Assembly (NCBI GenBank): GCA_002412715.1
Contig: DHVP01000027.1
Location: 1-13,466, forward strand
Direction of reading: 5' to 3'
Source of the DNA: Deltaproteobacteria bacterium UBA5205
GTDB lineage: Bacteria; Desulfobacterota; Syntrophorhabdia; Syntrophorhabdales; Syntrophorhabdaceae
DNA length: 13,466 nucleotides
A model generated the notes under the pieces. The model saw nothing but the letters and a program-made list of their open reading frames with translations, did not search any database and had not been told where the DNA came from. The translations under genes were made by a program, and so were the position numbers. Shown piece after piece: positions 5,787 to 13,373 of the stretch (positions within the stretch are counted from its first letter, which is position 1; every line of letters begins with the position of its first letter).

Positions 5787-5923
5787 AGTTGAACTATAAC
5801 CTGATGCGAAATTTTGGAAAACAGAAAAACGAAAAAAACCTGTCTGACGCGGTCCATACGCCCCTTAGGTCCGGGATACTCCGCCCCGGCCCGGTAACGC
5901 GGTGCAACTTGCGCATCCCCATG

Positions 5924-5932
5924 TGATATACT
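5924..5932 (+). promoter_or_regulatory. Candidate extended -10 promoter of the glucan phosphorylase unit
   Basis: TGA directly precedes TATACT (5927-5932, 5 of 6), forming an extended -10 element. No good -35 is seen. Transcription would start near 5939, leaving a leader of about 90 nt. That leader can fold with TGCCGTG (5947-5953) pairing CACGGCA (5996-6002) and TTACC/GGTAA (5967-5971 with 5987-5991) inside. Confidence 0.35.
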
Positions 5933-6030
5933 TTATATTTATCGAATGCCGTGCTTCCCTTCGTTCTTACCAGGTAACAGTCGCCCGGTAAAAGACACGG
6001 CAGATGTTCACAATTAAAGGAGATGAAAAC

Positions 6031-7719
6031 ATGGGTCTGCCCAAAGTCGCCTATTTTTCGATGGAGATAGCGATTCAGAACGTGATGCCCACCTACAGCG
6101 GAGGCCTGGGGGTGCTTGCAGGCGACACGATCCGCGCCGCCGCCGACCTGCACGTGCCCATGGTGGCCGTGACGCTCCTCCATCGGAAGGGCTATTTCCG
6201 TCAGAGGCTCGATCAGAAGGGAACACAAAAAGAGGAGCCCCTGGAATGGCCCGTCGAGGAATATCTCGAAGGGTCGACCACGCGGGCCGCCGTGACCATC
6301 GAGGGGCGCGCCGTGTATATCCGTCCCTGGCGGTACGACGTGGTCGGTGAAGGCGGTTTCCGGGTGCCTGTCTTCTTCCTCGACACATTTCTCCCCGAAA
6401 ATGATGAACAGGACCGGAACCTTACAGACTTCCTTTACGGGGGTGACGAGCGCTACCGGCTCTGTCAGGAGATCATACTCGGGCCGGGCGGCTTCAGGGT
6501 ACTGAAGAACCTCGGTTATTCAGCGATAGAACTATTCCATCTTAACGAGGGACACTCGAGCCTTCTCACCATGGAAGTCCTGCGCGAGGAAGCCGCAAGA
6601 GCGGGAAAAAAGACGGTGAGCAAGGAAGACATCACGGCGGTCCGCAGGCGCTGTGTCTTCACCACCCACACCCCCGTTCCCGCGGGGCACGACCAATTCT
6701 CCCTCGACCTGGTATCGGAGGTTTGCGAATACGGTCCGGACATTGTGAACTTGAAGGATATCCTGTGCTACCAGGGGCGCCTAAATATGACGTACCTGGC
6801 CCTGAACCTCAGTGGTTTCGTCAACGGGGTGGCAAAAAAACACGGCGAAGTATCTACCCTCATGTACGCCGGATACATCATCGACTCCATCACCAACGGA
6901 GTCCACGCGGCTACCTGGACAGCGGCCCCTTTTCGCAGGCTCAACGAACGTTACATTCCCAGCTGGAGGGAAAGCGCCCTCAGTCTTCGATACGCCCTGA
7001 GCATTCCCGGCAGCGAGGTCTGGGAGGCCCACATCGAGGCGAAGCACGATCTCCTCGAAGTCGTCCGGCAAAAGACAGGGCTTCCGATGGATGACAGTGT
7101 CTTCACCATCGGTTTTGCGCGACGTGCCACGGCCTACAAAAGAGCCGACATGTTGTTCGATGACAAGGAAAGACTGCGGGCGATCGCCTCCAACGCCGGC
7201 CCTTTTCAATTGATCTTCGCGGGTAAGGCCCACCCGAAGGACGAAGGGGGCAAAAAATTGATCAGGCGTGTATTCGAGGCGCAAAAGGAGCTTAGCCCGC
7301 ATATTCACGTAGCCTACCTCGAGAACTACGATATGGAGCTTGGACGGATCATCACGTCCGGCGTCGACCTGTGGCTCAACACCCCCGAGCCGCCGATGGA
7401 GGCGTCAGGCACAAGCGGTATGAAGGCGGCCATCAATGGCGTTCCCAGCCTGAGCATTCTTGACGGATGGTGGATCGAGGGGTGCCTCGAGGGAATCACC
7501 GGATGGTCCATCGGAAGTAACGGCCCGGGGATAGATGTCGATCGCTCAAAAGACGCCCTCTCCCTTTACAATAAACTTGAAGACACCATAATTCCCCTCT
7601 TCTATCGTGACCGTGAAGGCTATATCAAGGTCATGAAAAACGCGATCGCCCTCAACGGCTCCTTTTTTAATACCCACCGCATGATCCAGGAGTACGTGCT
7701 GAAGGCCTACTTCAGGTAG
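6031..7719 (+). CDS. glgP: Short-form alpha-glucan (glycogen) phosphorylase
   Basis: This 562-aa GT35-family enzyme releases glucose 1-phosphate from alpha-1,4-glucans by phosphorolysis in the cytoplasm, using PLP. The ATG at 6031 is chosen for AAAGGAG 8 nt upstream; an in-frame ATG at 6004 has none. Motifs in order: VAYFSMEIAI and YSGGLGVLAGD at the N-terminus, FHLNEGHSSLL, FTTHTPVPAGHDQF, DSITNGVHAATW, GFARRATAYKRADM, and EASGTSGMKAAINGVPS, where Lys465 should bind PLP. It matches the short phosphorylase subfamily (TIGR02094 type) but begins directly at VAYFSME, without the roughly 90-residue N-terminal domain (DUF3417) often found there. It is also much shorter than E. coli GlgP, about 815 aa. 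It is followed after 57 bp by a co-directional P-type ATPase, probably in one transcript. Confidence 0.9.
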   Translation: MGLPKVAYFSMEIAIQNVMPTYSGGLGVLAGDTIRAAADLHVPMVAVTLLHRKGYFRQRLDQKGTQKEEPLEWPVEEYLEGSTTRAAVTIEGRAVYIRPWRYDVVGEGGFRVPVFFLDTFLPENDEQDRNLTDFLYGGDERYRLCQEIILGPGGFRVLKNLGYSAIELFHLNEGHSSLLTMEVLREEAARAGKKTVSKEDITAVRRRCVFTTHTPVPAGHDQFSLDLVSEVCEYGPDIVNLKDILCYQGRLNMTYLALNLSGFVNGVAKKHGEVSTLMYAGYIIDSITNGVHAATWTAAPFRRLNERYIPSWRESALSLRYALSIPGSEVWEAHIEAKHDLLEVVRQKTGLPMDDSVFTIGFARRATAYKRADMLFDDKERLRAIASNAGPFQLIFAGKAHPKDEGGKKLIRRVFEAQKELSPHIHVAYLENYDMELGRIITSGVDLWLNTPEPPMEASGTSGMKAAINGVPSLSILDGWWIEGCLEGITGWSIGSNGPGIDVDRSKDALSLYNKLEDTIIPLFYRDREGYIKVMKNAIALNGSFFNTHRMIQEYVLKAYFR

Positions 7720-7776
7720 GCGGGGTTTAACGCACACATCAATGGAGCAGAATTCAACCCATCGGAGGCGACAGCC

Positions 7777-10449
7777 ATGAAATGGTACCAATTGGACGCA
7801 AAGGCGGTCTTCGCTGAATATAGCACCCGTCGCGATGGTCTGGCGGCCTCAGAGGTCGAGGAACGGCTGCATCGCTACGGCCCCAACAGTCTGCCCGAGG
7901 AAGAGGGGCTCAGCCGCCTCGCAGTCCTGCTCCATCAGTTCAAAAGTCCCCTCATATACATCCTCATCGTCGCCGCGGTGGTGACCGCTATCCTCAAGGA
8001 ATATATCGATACGGGGGTGATAGTCGCGGTGGTGATCCTCAACGCCCTTGTCGGCTATTTCCAGGAATACAAGGCGGAAACAAGCGTCCGGGCCCTCAAG
8101 GGCATGGTTGTCGCAAAGGCAAGGGTTGTCCGCGACGGAAAGGAAGAGGAGATCCCCAGCGAGGGACTCGTACCGGGCGACATCGTGCTGCTCGCGTCGG
8201 GGGCAAAGGTACCGGCTGACCTGAGGCTCGTTGAAGTCAATGAACTGCGGGCCGACGAAGCCGCCCTCACCGGGGAATCACTTCCCGTCGAAAAGACAGC
8301 GGGTCCCATAGCCGAGGAACACCTCACGGCCGGCGATCAGACCAACATGGCCTTCATGGGAACGAACATCGTGAACGGCCGTGCGCGTGGCATCGTCGTC
8401 GAAACGGGGAGAAATACGATGCTCGGGCAGATCGCCCGGGACGTCAAGGAGCTCTCCGTCACGGAAACCCCCCTGCAGAGGAAGATCGTCAGGTTTGCCC
8501 AGTTCATCGGGCTGGTGGTGCTGGCAAGCGCCGCCGCGATTATTGTCCTGGGTCTCTTCCTGGGAATAGCCCTTAAGGAGCTGTTTACTATCGCCGTCGC
8601 CGCAGCGGTAGCCACGGTCCCGGAAGGTCTTCCCATCGTCGTGACGGTCACCATGGCCATAGGCATCACCCGGATGGCGCGCCGGAATGCCGTCATACGC
8701 AAGCTTGCCGCTGTGGAAACCCTGGGAAGCACCACGATAATCTGTTCCGACAAGACAGGGACGCTGACCAGGAACGAGATGACCGTCAAGGTCGTTTACG
8801 ACGGACACCATTCCTTTGAAGTGACCGGCAGCGGCTACGACCCCGAAGGCGAGATACTCCATGACTGGGAACCCACCGACGAGGCATCGCTGAAGGGATT
8901 GCATACGCTGTTGAGGATCGGCCTGCTCTGCAACGAATCCGGATTGATCCGGGAAGAGGGTTTCTTCCGGGTCGATGGTGACCCGACGGAAGGAGCCCTC
9001 ATCGTGTCGGCCACGAAGGCGGGGCTGGATCCTGAGGGCGAGAAAAAGAAGTATCCCCAGGCGGGCATCATACCCTTCGAGTCAGAACGCGGTTTTATGG
9101 CAACCCTCCATGAGCATGAGGGAGGGAACGTCATTTTCGTAAAAGGAGCACCGGAATGGGTCCTCGACATGTGCTCGCACCTGCCGTCCGGGGAAACCAT
9201 TGACAGCACGAAGATCGTGAAGACCGCGGAGCGTTTTGCGGAGGATGGGCTGAGAGTTCTGGCCATGGCATACAAGGAGATGGACGAAAACACCGCCGCG
9301 GGGAAATTCACCCATGATCACGTCGGCAGTGATCTTGTCTTCGCAGGTCTCCAGGGCATGATGGATCCGCCGAGACCGGAGGCTATCGAGGCCATCAGGG
9401 GATGCAGGGAGGCAGGCATCAGGGTGGCCATGATCACCGGCGACCATGCAGTCACCGCTTCCGCCATCGGCAGGATCATAGGCCTGGGAGAGAGAAAGGG
9501 CCCGGCCATCACCGGCAGGGAACTGGAGACGATGAGCGACGACGGACTCTTCGCCAGGGTCCAGGATACCTCTGTTTACGCCCGTGTCTCGCCGCAGCAC
9601 AAACTGCGGATCGTTCAGCAATACATGCGCCATGGGGAAGTTGTGGCGGTCACCGGCGACGGCGTGAACGACGCTCCGGCATTGAAGGCGGCTCACATAG
9701 GGGCCGCCATGGGAAGGACGGGAACCGACGTGGCCCGGGAGGCCGCCGATATGATCGTCACCGATGACAATTTCGCCTCCATCTTTCATGCCGTGGAGGA
9801 GGGAAGGATCGTCTTTGACAATATACGGAAAGTCACCATGTTCCTGATCCCCACGGGGTTTGCCGCCATTATTGCGATCCTTGTTTCCATGTTCCTTGAA
9901 ATGCCCGTCCCCTTCGTGGCGGCCCAGCTCCTCTGGATCAACCTCGTTACCAATGGCATGCAGGACGTTGCCCTGGCCTTTGAACCCGGGGAAAAGGACA
10001 TAATCAGAAGAAAACCGCGCAGCCCCCGGGAGGGCATCATATCGGGTCTCATGTTCCAGCGAAGCATCATCGTGGGCATTCTGATCTCCGCCGGTGTGGT
10101 CTACAACTTCCATGACGCCCTGTCGGAAGGCTCCTCTGTCGAACACGCCAGGACCATCGCCATGACAACCATGGTCTTCTTCCAATTTTTCCAGGCATGG
10201 AACTCGCGATCCGAGACAAAGTCGGTTTTCCGGATCAATCCCCTGAGCAACCCCTTTCTCTTCTACAGCATGGTCGCGGCATTTCTCGCCCAGATAGCCG
10301 TAATCTACATCCCCGGCCTCCAGTGGGTCTTCAGGACCGATGCACTCTCAGGGGCCGAATGGATGAGGATCGTTGCCGTGGCGATCACGGTAATAGCGGC
10401 GGTGGAGATCGATAAGCTGGCACGGAGACACCGGGCATCGCAGGCATAG
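7777..10449 (+). CDS. P2-type cation-transporting ATPase, ion uncertain
   Basis: This 890-aa membrane pump is of the SERCA/PMA-like P2 type. The ATG at 7777 has GGAGG 8 nt upstream. It has an N-terminal cation-ATPase domain, TGES (165-168) in the actuator domain, VPEGLP in M4 (Glu283), the phosphorylated Asp325 in ICSDKTGTLTRN, DPTEGAL and KGAPEWVL in the nucleotide domain, MITGDH (552-557) and GDGVNDAPALKAA from 627. About ten membrane helices include a C-terminal set ending near residue 880. Compared by eye with SERCA, M5 has FLIPTGFAAI where SERCA has LISSNVGEV, replacing Asn768 and Glu771 by Gly694 and Ala697. M6 has WINLVTNGMQD, with Asn726 in place of Asp800. Several Ca2+ ligands are thus missing, so calling it a Ca2+ pump would be unsafe. 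It follows glgP by 57 bp and converges with the GNAT gene. Confidence 0.9.
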   Translation: MKWYQLDAKAVFAEYSTRRDGLAASEVEERLHRYGPNSLPEEEGLSRLAVLLHQFKSPLIYILIVAAVVTAILKEYIDTGVIVAVVILNALVGYFQEYKAETSVRALKGMVVAKARVVRDGKEEEIPSEGLVPGDIVLLASGAKVPADLRLVEVNELRADEAALTGESLPVEKTAGPIAEEHLTAGDQTNMAFMGTNIVNGRARGIVVETGRNTMLGQIARDVKELSVTETPLQRKIVRFAQFIGLVVLASAAAIIVLGLFLGIALKELFTIAVAAAVATVPEGLPIVVTVTMAIGITRMARRNAVIRKLAAVETLGSTTIICSDKTGTLTRNEMTVKVVYDGHHSFEVTGSGYDPEGEILHDWEPTDEASLKGLHTLLRIGLLCNESGLIREEGFFRVDGDPTEGALIVSATKAGLDPEGEKKKYPQAGIIPFESERGFMATLHEHEGGNVIFVKGAPEWVLDMCSHLPSGETIDSTKIVKTAERFAEDGLRVLAMAYKEMDENTAAGKFTHDHVGSDLVFAGLQGMMDPPRPEAIEAIRGCREAGIRVAMITGDHAVTASAIGRIIGLGERKGPAITGRELETMSDDGLFARVQDTSVYARVSPQHKLRIVQQYMRHGEVVAVTGDGVNDAPALKAAHIGAAMGRTGTDVAREAADMIVTDDNFASIFHAVEEGRIVFDNIRKVTMFLIPTGFAAIIAILVSMFLEMPVPFVAAQLLWINLVTNGMQDVALAFEPGEKDIIRRKPRSPREGIISGLMFQRSIIVGILISAGVVYNFHDALSEGSSVEHARTIAMTTMVFFQFFQAWNSRSETKSVFRINPLSNPFLFYSMVAAFLAQIAVIYIPGLQWVFRTDALSGAEWMRIVAVAITVIAAVEIDKLARRHRASQA

Positions 10450-10490
10450 GAAAAAGGCCGCCTCATGTCGGTGGGTCCGGCAGCCGCACC

Positions 10491-11489
10491 CTATCCTTGC
10501 GACTGTCTCCAATCGGTTTCTACGAATTCCAGTATTCTTTTGGCCCTCTCTGAAAAGACATGGATCCCTTCCCAATTGGGCCGCGAGATCGTTTTCTGCA
10601 TGAGGAGGCCGTCCTGCCCAAACCACTGCGGCAACACGCCGCCAAAGAAGTAGCCCTTCCTGCTCAGAATACCGGCGGCCTTGCCGACCCACGGCCATGA
10701 AAGCTTGAGCCATACCTGAACTACCTCCATATCCCGGCGAAGGATACGCTCTTCCTGCGAGGCCAGAGCGCTTGAAAAATCCCCTCCCGCCTCATGGACA
10801 GCCAGGCGGGCCACGCGGGCAGAGTCGTATATCATCGTATCGATCCGGGTTCGCTCTGAGGCAGGAAAGTCGGCCGCGGACGGGGCGAAGGACCGTTTGT
10901 CGTCAAGGCCTTCATAGATATACTCAAGATAGGGGGCATACATATCGGGAACGTGGATGACATGGGAATTCCCGACAACGGTTATGAACATGAGAAGTGT
11001 CGCTACCCGTCCCGATGCACTCTTCTCCTTGTCGTACGCCTCCGCAGGCATAAGGTCCACTTCGAGGGCTGTTTCCACGAAAGGCAGATTGGCAAGCGCG
11101 GCCTTTTGAATATATACGTGATTGCAGACAGGCTCGCCGAAGAACGCCTTTACGCCTTCCATGCCGGGCACAACCCTGCCGACATATTGAAAGATCTTGC
11201 CCATAACGCCGGCATTCCGGAAGTCGGACAGGACCGCTCCGTTGCCTTTCTCGTAAACCCCCCTGTCGGGTGCCGCCCGGAACAGGGAACTGTACCCGAC
11301 GACCCTGTCGTCCGGGGTCCGCACAACGATCGGTATCTGGTCGCGTCTCTCAAAAGCCTCGACGAGCCCTTTGGGGTCATAGATGATCTTCGCAGGATAA
11401 GCATCACCGTAAACTTCGGTAAAAAGTTTCGCTACGCCTTCGGCGTCTTCCGGCCTGAAAAGACCGGCGGTCAATTCCTCGTTGTCCAT
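10491..11489 (-). CDS. GNAT-family N-acetyltransferase-like protein, 332 aa
   Basis: The first 130 or so residues look like a GNAT acetyltransferase domain that would transfer acetyl from acetyl-CoA. They read LFRPEDAEGVAKLFTEVYGD at the start, a beta-strand IPIVVRTPDDRVVGYSSLF, and the acetyl-CoA motif SDFRNAGVMGKIF (R91-x-x-G-x-x-G). The remaining 200 residues have no family I recognise. They contain VIHVPDMYAPYLEYIYEGLD, a probable helical stretch near ERTRIDTMIYDSARVARLAV and a Trp-rich part (VWLKLSWPWVGKAAGILSRK). The protein is about twice the length of a single GNAT domain, so it may have a second, degenerate acyltransferase-like domain. The ATG at 11489 is preceded by AGGT. It converges with the ATPase (41-bp gap) and diverges from the amidotransferase. 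The substrate is unknown. Confidence 0.7.
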   Translation of the reverse strand: MDNEELTAGLFRPEDAEGVAKLFTEVYGDAYPAKIIYDPKGLVEAFERRDQIPIVVRTPDDRVVGYSSLFRAAPDRGVYEKGNGAVLSDFRNAGVMGKIFQYVGRVVPGMEGVKAFFGEPVCNHVYIQKAALANLPFVETALEVDLMPAEAYDKEKSASGRVATLLMFITVVGNSHVIHVPDMYAPYLEYIYEGLDDKRSFAPSAADFPASERTRIDTMIYDSARVARLAVHEAGGDFSSALASQEERILRRDMEVVQVWLKLSWPWVGKAAGILSRKGYFFGGVLPQWFGQDGLLMQKTISRPNWEGIHVFSERAKRILEFVETDWRQSQG

Positions 11490-11712
11490 TCCGCACCTGC
11501 CTTTGATGTTTTGGAGGCGGCAGCTCCCCGGGGAAAAACATTACTCAGTCTTCGGGATTTGCGCGTCCTCTTTTGGGGATACCTGTTTCAAGGTAAGCTA
11601 TTCCGAGTTAAAAATCAAAATCATACCTTTAAGCCCTGCTCCAAAAGGTGCCGTCCGCCCCCCCGCAATCATTCCCACGTGGGCTCCCGATGCAACCTCC
11701 CCATTATCTTCA

Positions 11713-11741
11713 TTGACATGGGCCATAGCCGGGAATAAGAT
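11713..11741 (+). promoter_or_regulatory. Candidate promoter of the glutamine amidotransferase gene
   Basis: TTGACA (11713-11718) and TAAGAT (11736-11741, 4 of 6) are separated by exactly 17 bp. The predicted transcription start, about 7 bases on, falls at or next to the ATG at 11749. This agrees with the absence of a ribosome-binding site before that gene and predicts a leaderless mRNA. The rest of the 11490-11748 gap holds no other gene. Confidence 0.45.
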
Positions 11742-11748
11742 TTGTGGC

Positions 11749-12468
11749 ATGTCCCCGAAGCTCTATATCGTAAAAGTCGGGAGCACGTATCCCTCAATAT
11801 CTGCAACGCTGGGTGATTTTGATACCTGGACGTTGGCAGCCCTGGGAACGGCTGCGGTGGACATCCGCGTCCTCGACGCCGAACATGGTGCCGAGCTTCC
11901 AGCCGCAAATAAGTGCGCGGGCATCATAGTGACAGGGTCCCACTCGATGGTGACCGATAGCCTCCCCTGGAGCGTCAGGCTGGAGGACTGGATCCCATCG
12001 TTGCTCGAGGCGAATGTTCCCTTTCTGGGCATCTGTTACGGACATCAACTTCTTGCAAGATCGACCGGCGGCGAGGTCGGTTTTCACCCGGGCGGAAAGG
12101 AGATCGGCACCGTGCCGGTCCGCCTGGCTCCCGGCTGTGCCGATGATCGCCTGTTCCGATCTCTTCCGCAGACCTTTTCCGTTCATGCAGCGCATTCCCA
12201 ATCGGTGCTGCGCCTGCCCCCGCTCGCCGTACGCCTGGCAGGCAACGCCTGCGAGCCCAATCATGCCTTTCGGATTGGCACAAGAGCCTGGGGAGTCCAG
12301 TTCCATCCGGAATACAATGCAGAAATTATGAAATTTTACATCATGGAACAGGGGGCGGATCCGGCGTCAGACTGCTTCAACACAGGAACACTTTTGACCG
12401 CAGTTACCGAGACACCCGTCGCGGCACGAGTGCTCGAAAATTTCGCCTCCATTGTCGAAGGGCGGTGA
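11749..12468 (+). CDS. Class I glutamine amidotransferase domain protein
   Basis: This 239-aa protein is a stand-alone class I glutamine amidotransferase (GMP synthase-like GATase1). Such enzymes hydrolyse glutamine and pass ammonia to a partner or substrate; the acceptor is unknown here. The catalytic triad is visible: Cys96 in FLGICYGHQLLA, and His186 and Glu188 in WGVQFHPEY. The N-terminal half has the oxyanion-side motif GIIVTGSHSMVTD (58-70). The ATG at 11749 begins MSPKLYIVKVGSTYPS, which fits the family start. An in-frame ATG at 11482 would add 89 residues without homology and overlap the divergent GNAT gene, so it is rejected. No Shine-Dalgarno is present; a promoter lies immediately upstream. 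The C-terminus extends about 50 residues beyond the triad. It converges with the kinase-like gene, leaving 12 bp. Confidence 0.9.
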   Translation: MSPKLYIVKVGSTYPSISATLGDFDTWTLAALGTAAVDIRVLDAEHGAELPAANKCAGIIVTGSHSMVTDSLPWSVRLEDWIPSLLEANVPFLGICYGHQLLARSTGGEVGFHPGGKEIGTVPVRLAPGCADDRLFRSLPQTFSVHAAHSQSVLRLPPLAVRLAGNACEPNHAFRIGTRAWGVQFHPEYNAEIMKFYIMEQGADPASDCFNTGTLLTAVTETPVAARVLENFASIVEGR

Positions 12469-12480
12469 AGCACCCGAATT

Positions 12481-13227
12481 CTAGACGGCTACCTGACGCA
12501 TCCCGCTCATGGCCACTTTTGCCGGGGTAATCAGGCGGAAGCGTCTTATCATTTCGTCGCCTATCAACCGCGCGGCTTCCTCGTATGGTACGCGGTCCGT
12601 ATTGATGACGATGTCATAGAGCAACGGATTGTCGATATCCTCGTCAAAGTTATCCTTGAGGTAGCGTTTACGGCCCTGATCCTTCCTCTTTATGTAATCT
12701 CTGGCCGATTTAGAATCGAGACCGAACACCTTCTCTGCCTGCTCGACCCTCTTTTCAAAAGCTCCAACCAGGCGCACGTGAAAGACATTCGGGAGATCTT
12801 TTGTGACGACGTTGGCTCCCCTGCCCACCAGGATGACGTTGCCTATCTGGGCCAGGCGCAAGATGGTTGCATTCGTACGTTCCACAAGCGTCCAGGTGGA
12901 GGGATGCAAGCCCAGAAACTCCTCGATCGCGTCAGACACCATGCCCTTACGGTCTTCCTTCATGAACTCACCGACACGGCCCTTGAGATCGAACACCTCG
13001 AGCACTTTCGCCACCAGCTTCTGGTCGAAAACCGTCCATTCCTCGTGGGCCGGGACCTGTTTCTTCAGGTAACTGGACAACTCCGAGGAAACCGTCAGCC
13101 CCCCTGCCCCTTCAGCTCGTGAGATTGTTATTGCAGGTTTTCCGGGCTCGCCTGTCTTCTTGCCTTTCTGACCAAAATGGCGTTCGATGTAAGATTCACA
13201 CTTATCCGAGCCAATGTTTTCCCACAT
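12481..13227 (-). CDS. Cytidylate kinase-like family protein
   Basis: This 248-aa protein has the pattern of the cytidylate kinase-like family (Pfam PF13189). Near the N-terminus PAITISRAEGAGGLTVSSEL (31-50) corresponds to the nucleotide-binding loop, although no P-loop Lys is present. GNVILVGRGANVV (129-141), HVRLVGAFEKRVEQ (150-163) and a basic lid region DYIKRKDQGRKRYLKDNF (177-194) follow, then NPLLYDIVINTDRV. It is not the housekeeping Cmk, and its substrate is unproven. The ATG at 13227 has GGAGG 7 nt upstream and a well-formed promoter about 85 bp further up. The first 30 residues (MWENIGSDKCESYIERHFGQ...) precede the kinase fold and are not recognised. Confidence 0.85.
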   Translation of the reverse strand: MWENIGSDKCESYIERHFGQKGKKTGEPGKPAITISRAEGAGGLTVSSELSSYLKKQVPAHEEWTVFDQKLVAKVLEVFDLKGRVGEFMKEDRKGMVSDAIEEFLGLHPSTWTLVERTNATILRLAQIGNVILVGRGANVVTKDLPNVFHVRLVGAFEKRVEQAEKVFGLDSKSARDYIKRKDQGRKRYLKDNFDEDIDNPLLYDIVINTDRVPYEEAARLIGDEMIRRFRLITPAKVAMSGMRQVAV

Positions 13228-13311
13228 ATCAGGCCCTCCTGTGGTTTAAGTGCTAATTGCTGCCCACACGCCAATGGACTTATCTCGTGGCACCGTCACC
13301 CCTATTTTATA

Positions 13312-13340
13312 CGTATAGCCGACAGGTTTAGCTTTGTCAA
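13312..13340 (-). promoter_or_regulatory. Promoter of the cytidylate kinase-like gene
   Basis: On the minus strand, TTGACA (13335-13340) is separated by exactly 17 bp from TATACG (13312-13317, 4 of 6); TATAAA overlaps just downstream. Transcription would start near 13305, leaving a 5' leader of about 78 nt before the ATG at 13227. Confidence 0.55.
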
Positions 13341-13373
13341 CCTGACCCGGGAAAGGTGGTCAATGGGGGTATG

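Noticed and set aside
9082..10185. Minus-strand open frame of 367 codons opposite the ATPase
   Set aside because: It is a shadow of the P-type ATPase, whose motifs fill the plus-strand frame.
10953..11738. Plus-strand frame of 261 codons opposite the GNAT gene
   Set aside because: It is antisense to a gene with GNAT motifs, and no ribosome-binding site or domain is visible.
11482..11748. 89-residue N-terminal extension of the glutamine amidotransferase
   Set aside because: The extension has no family similarity, overlaps the start of the divergent GNAT gene, and would run through the predicted promoter.
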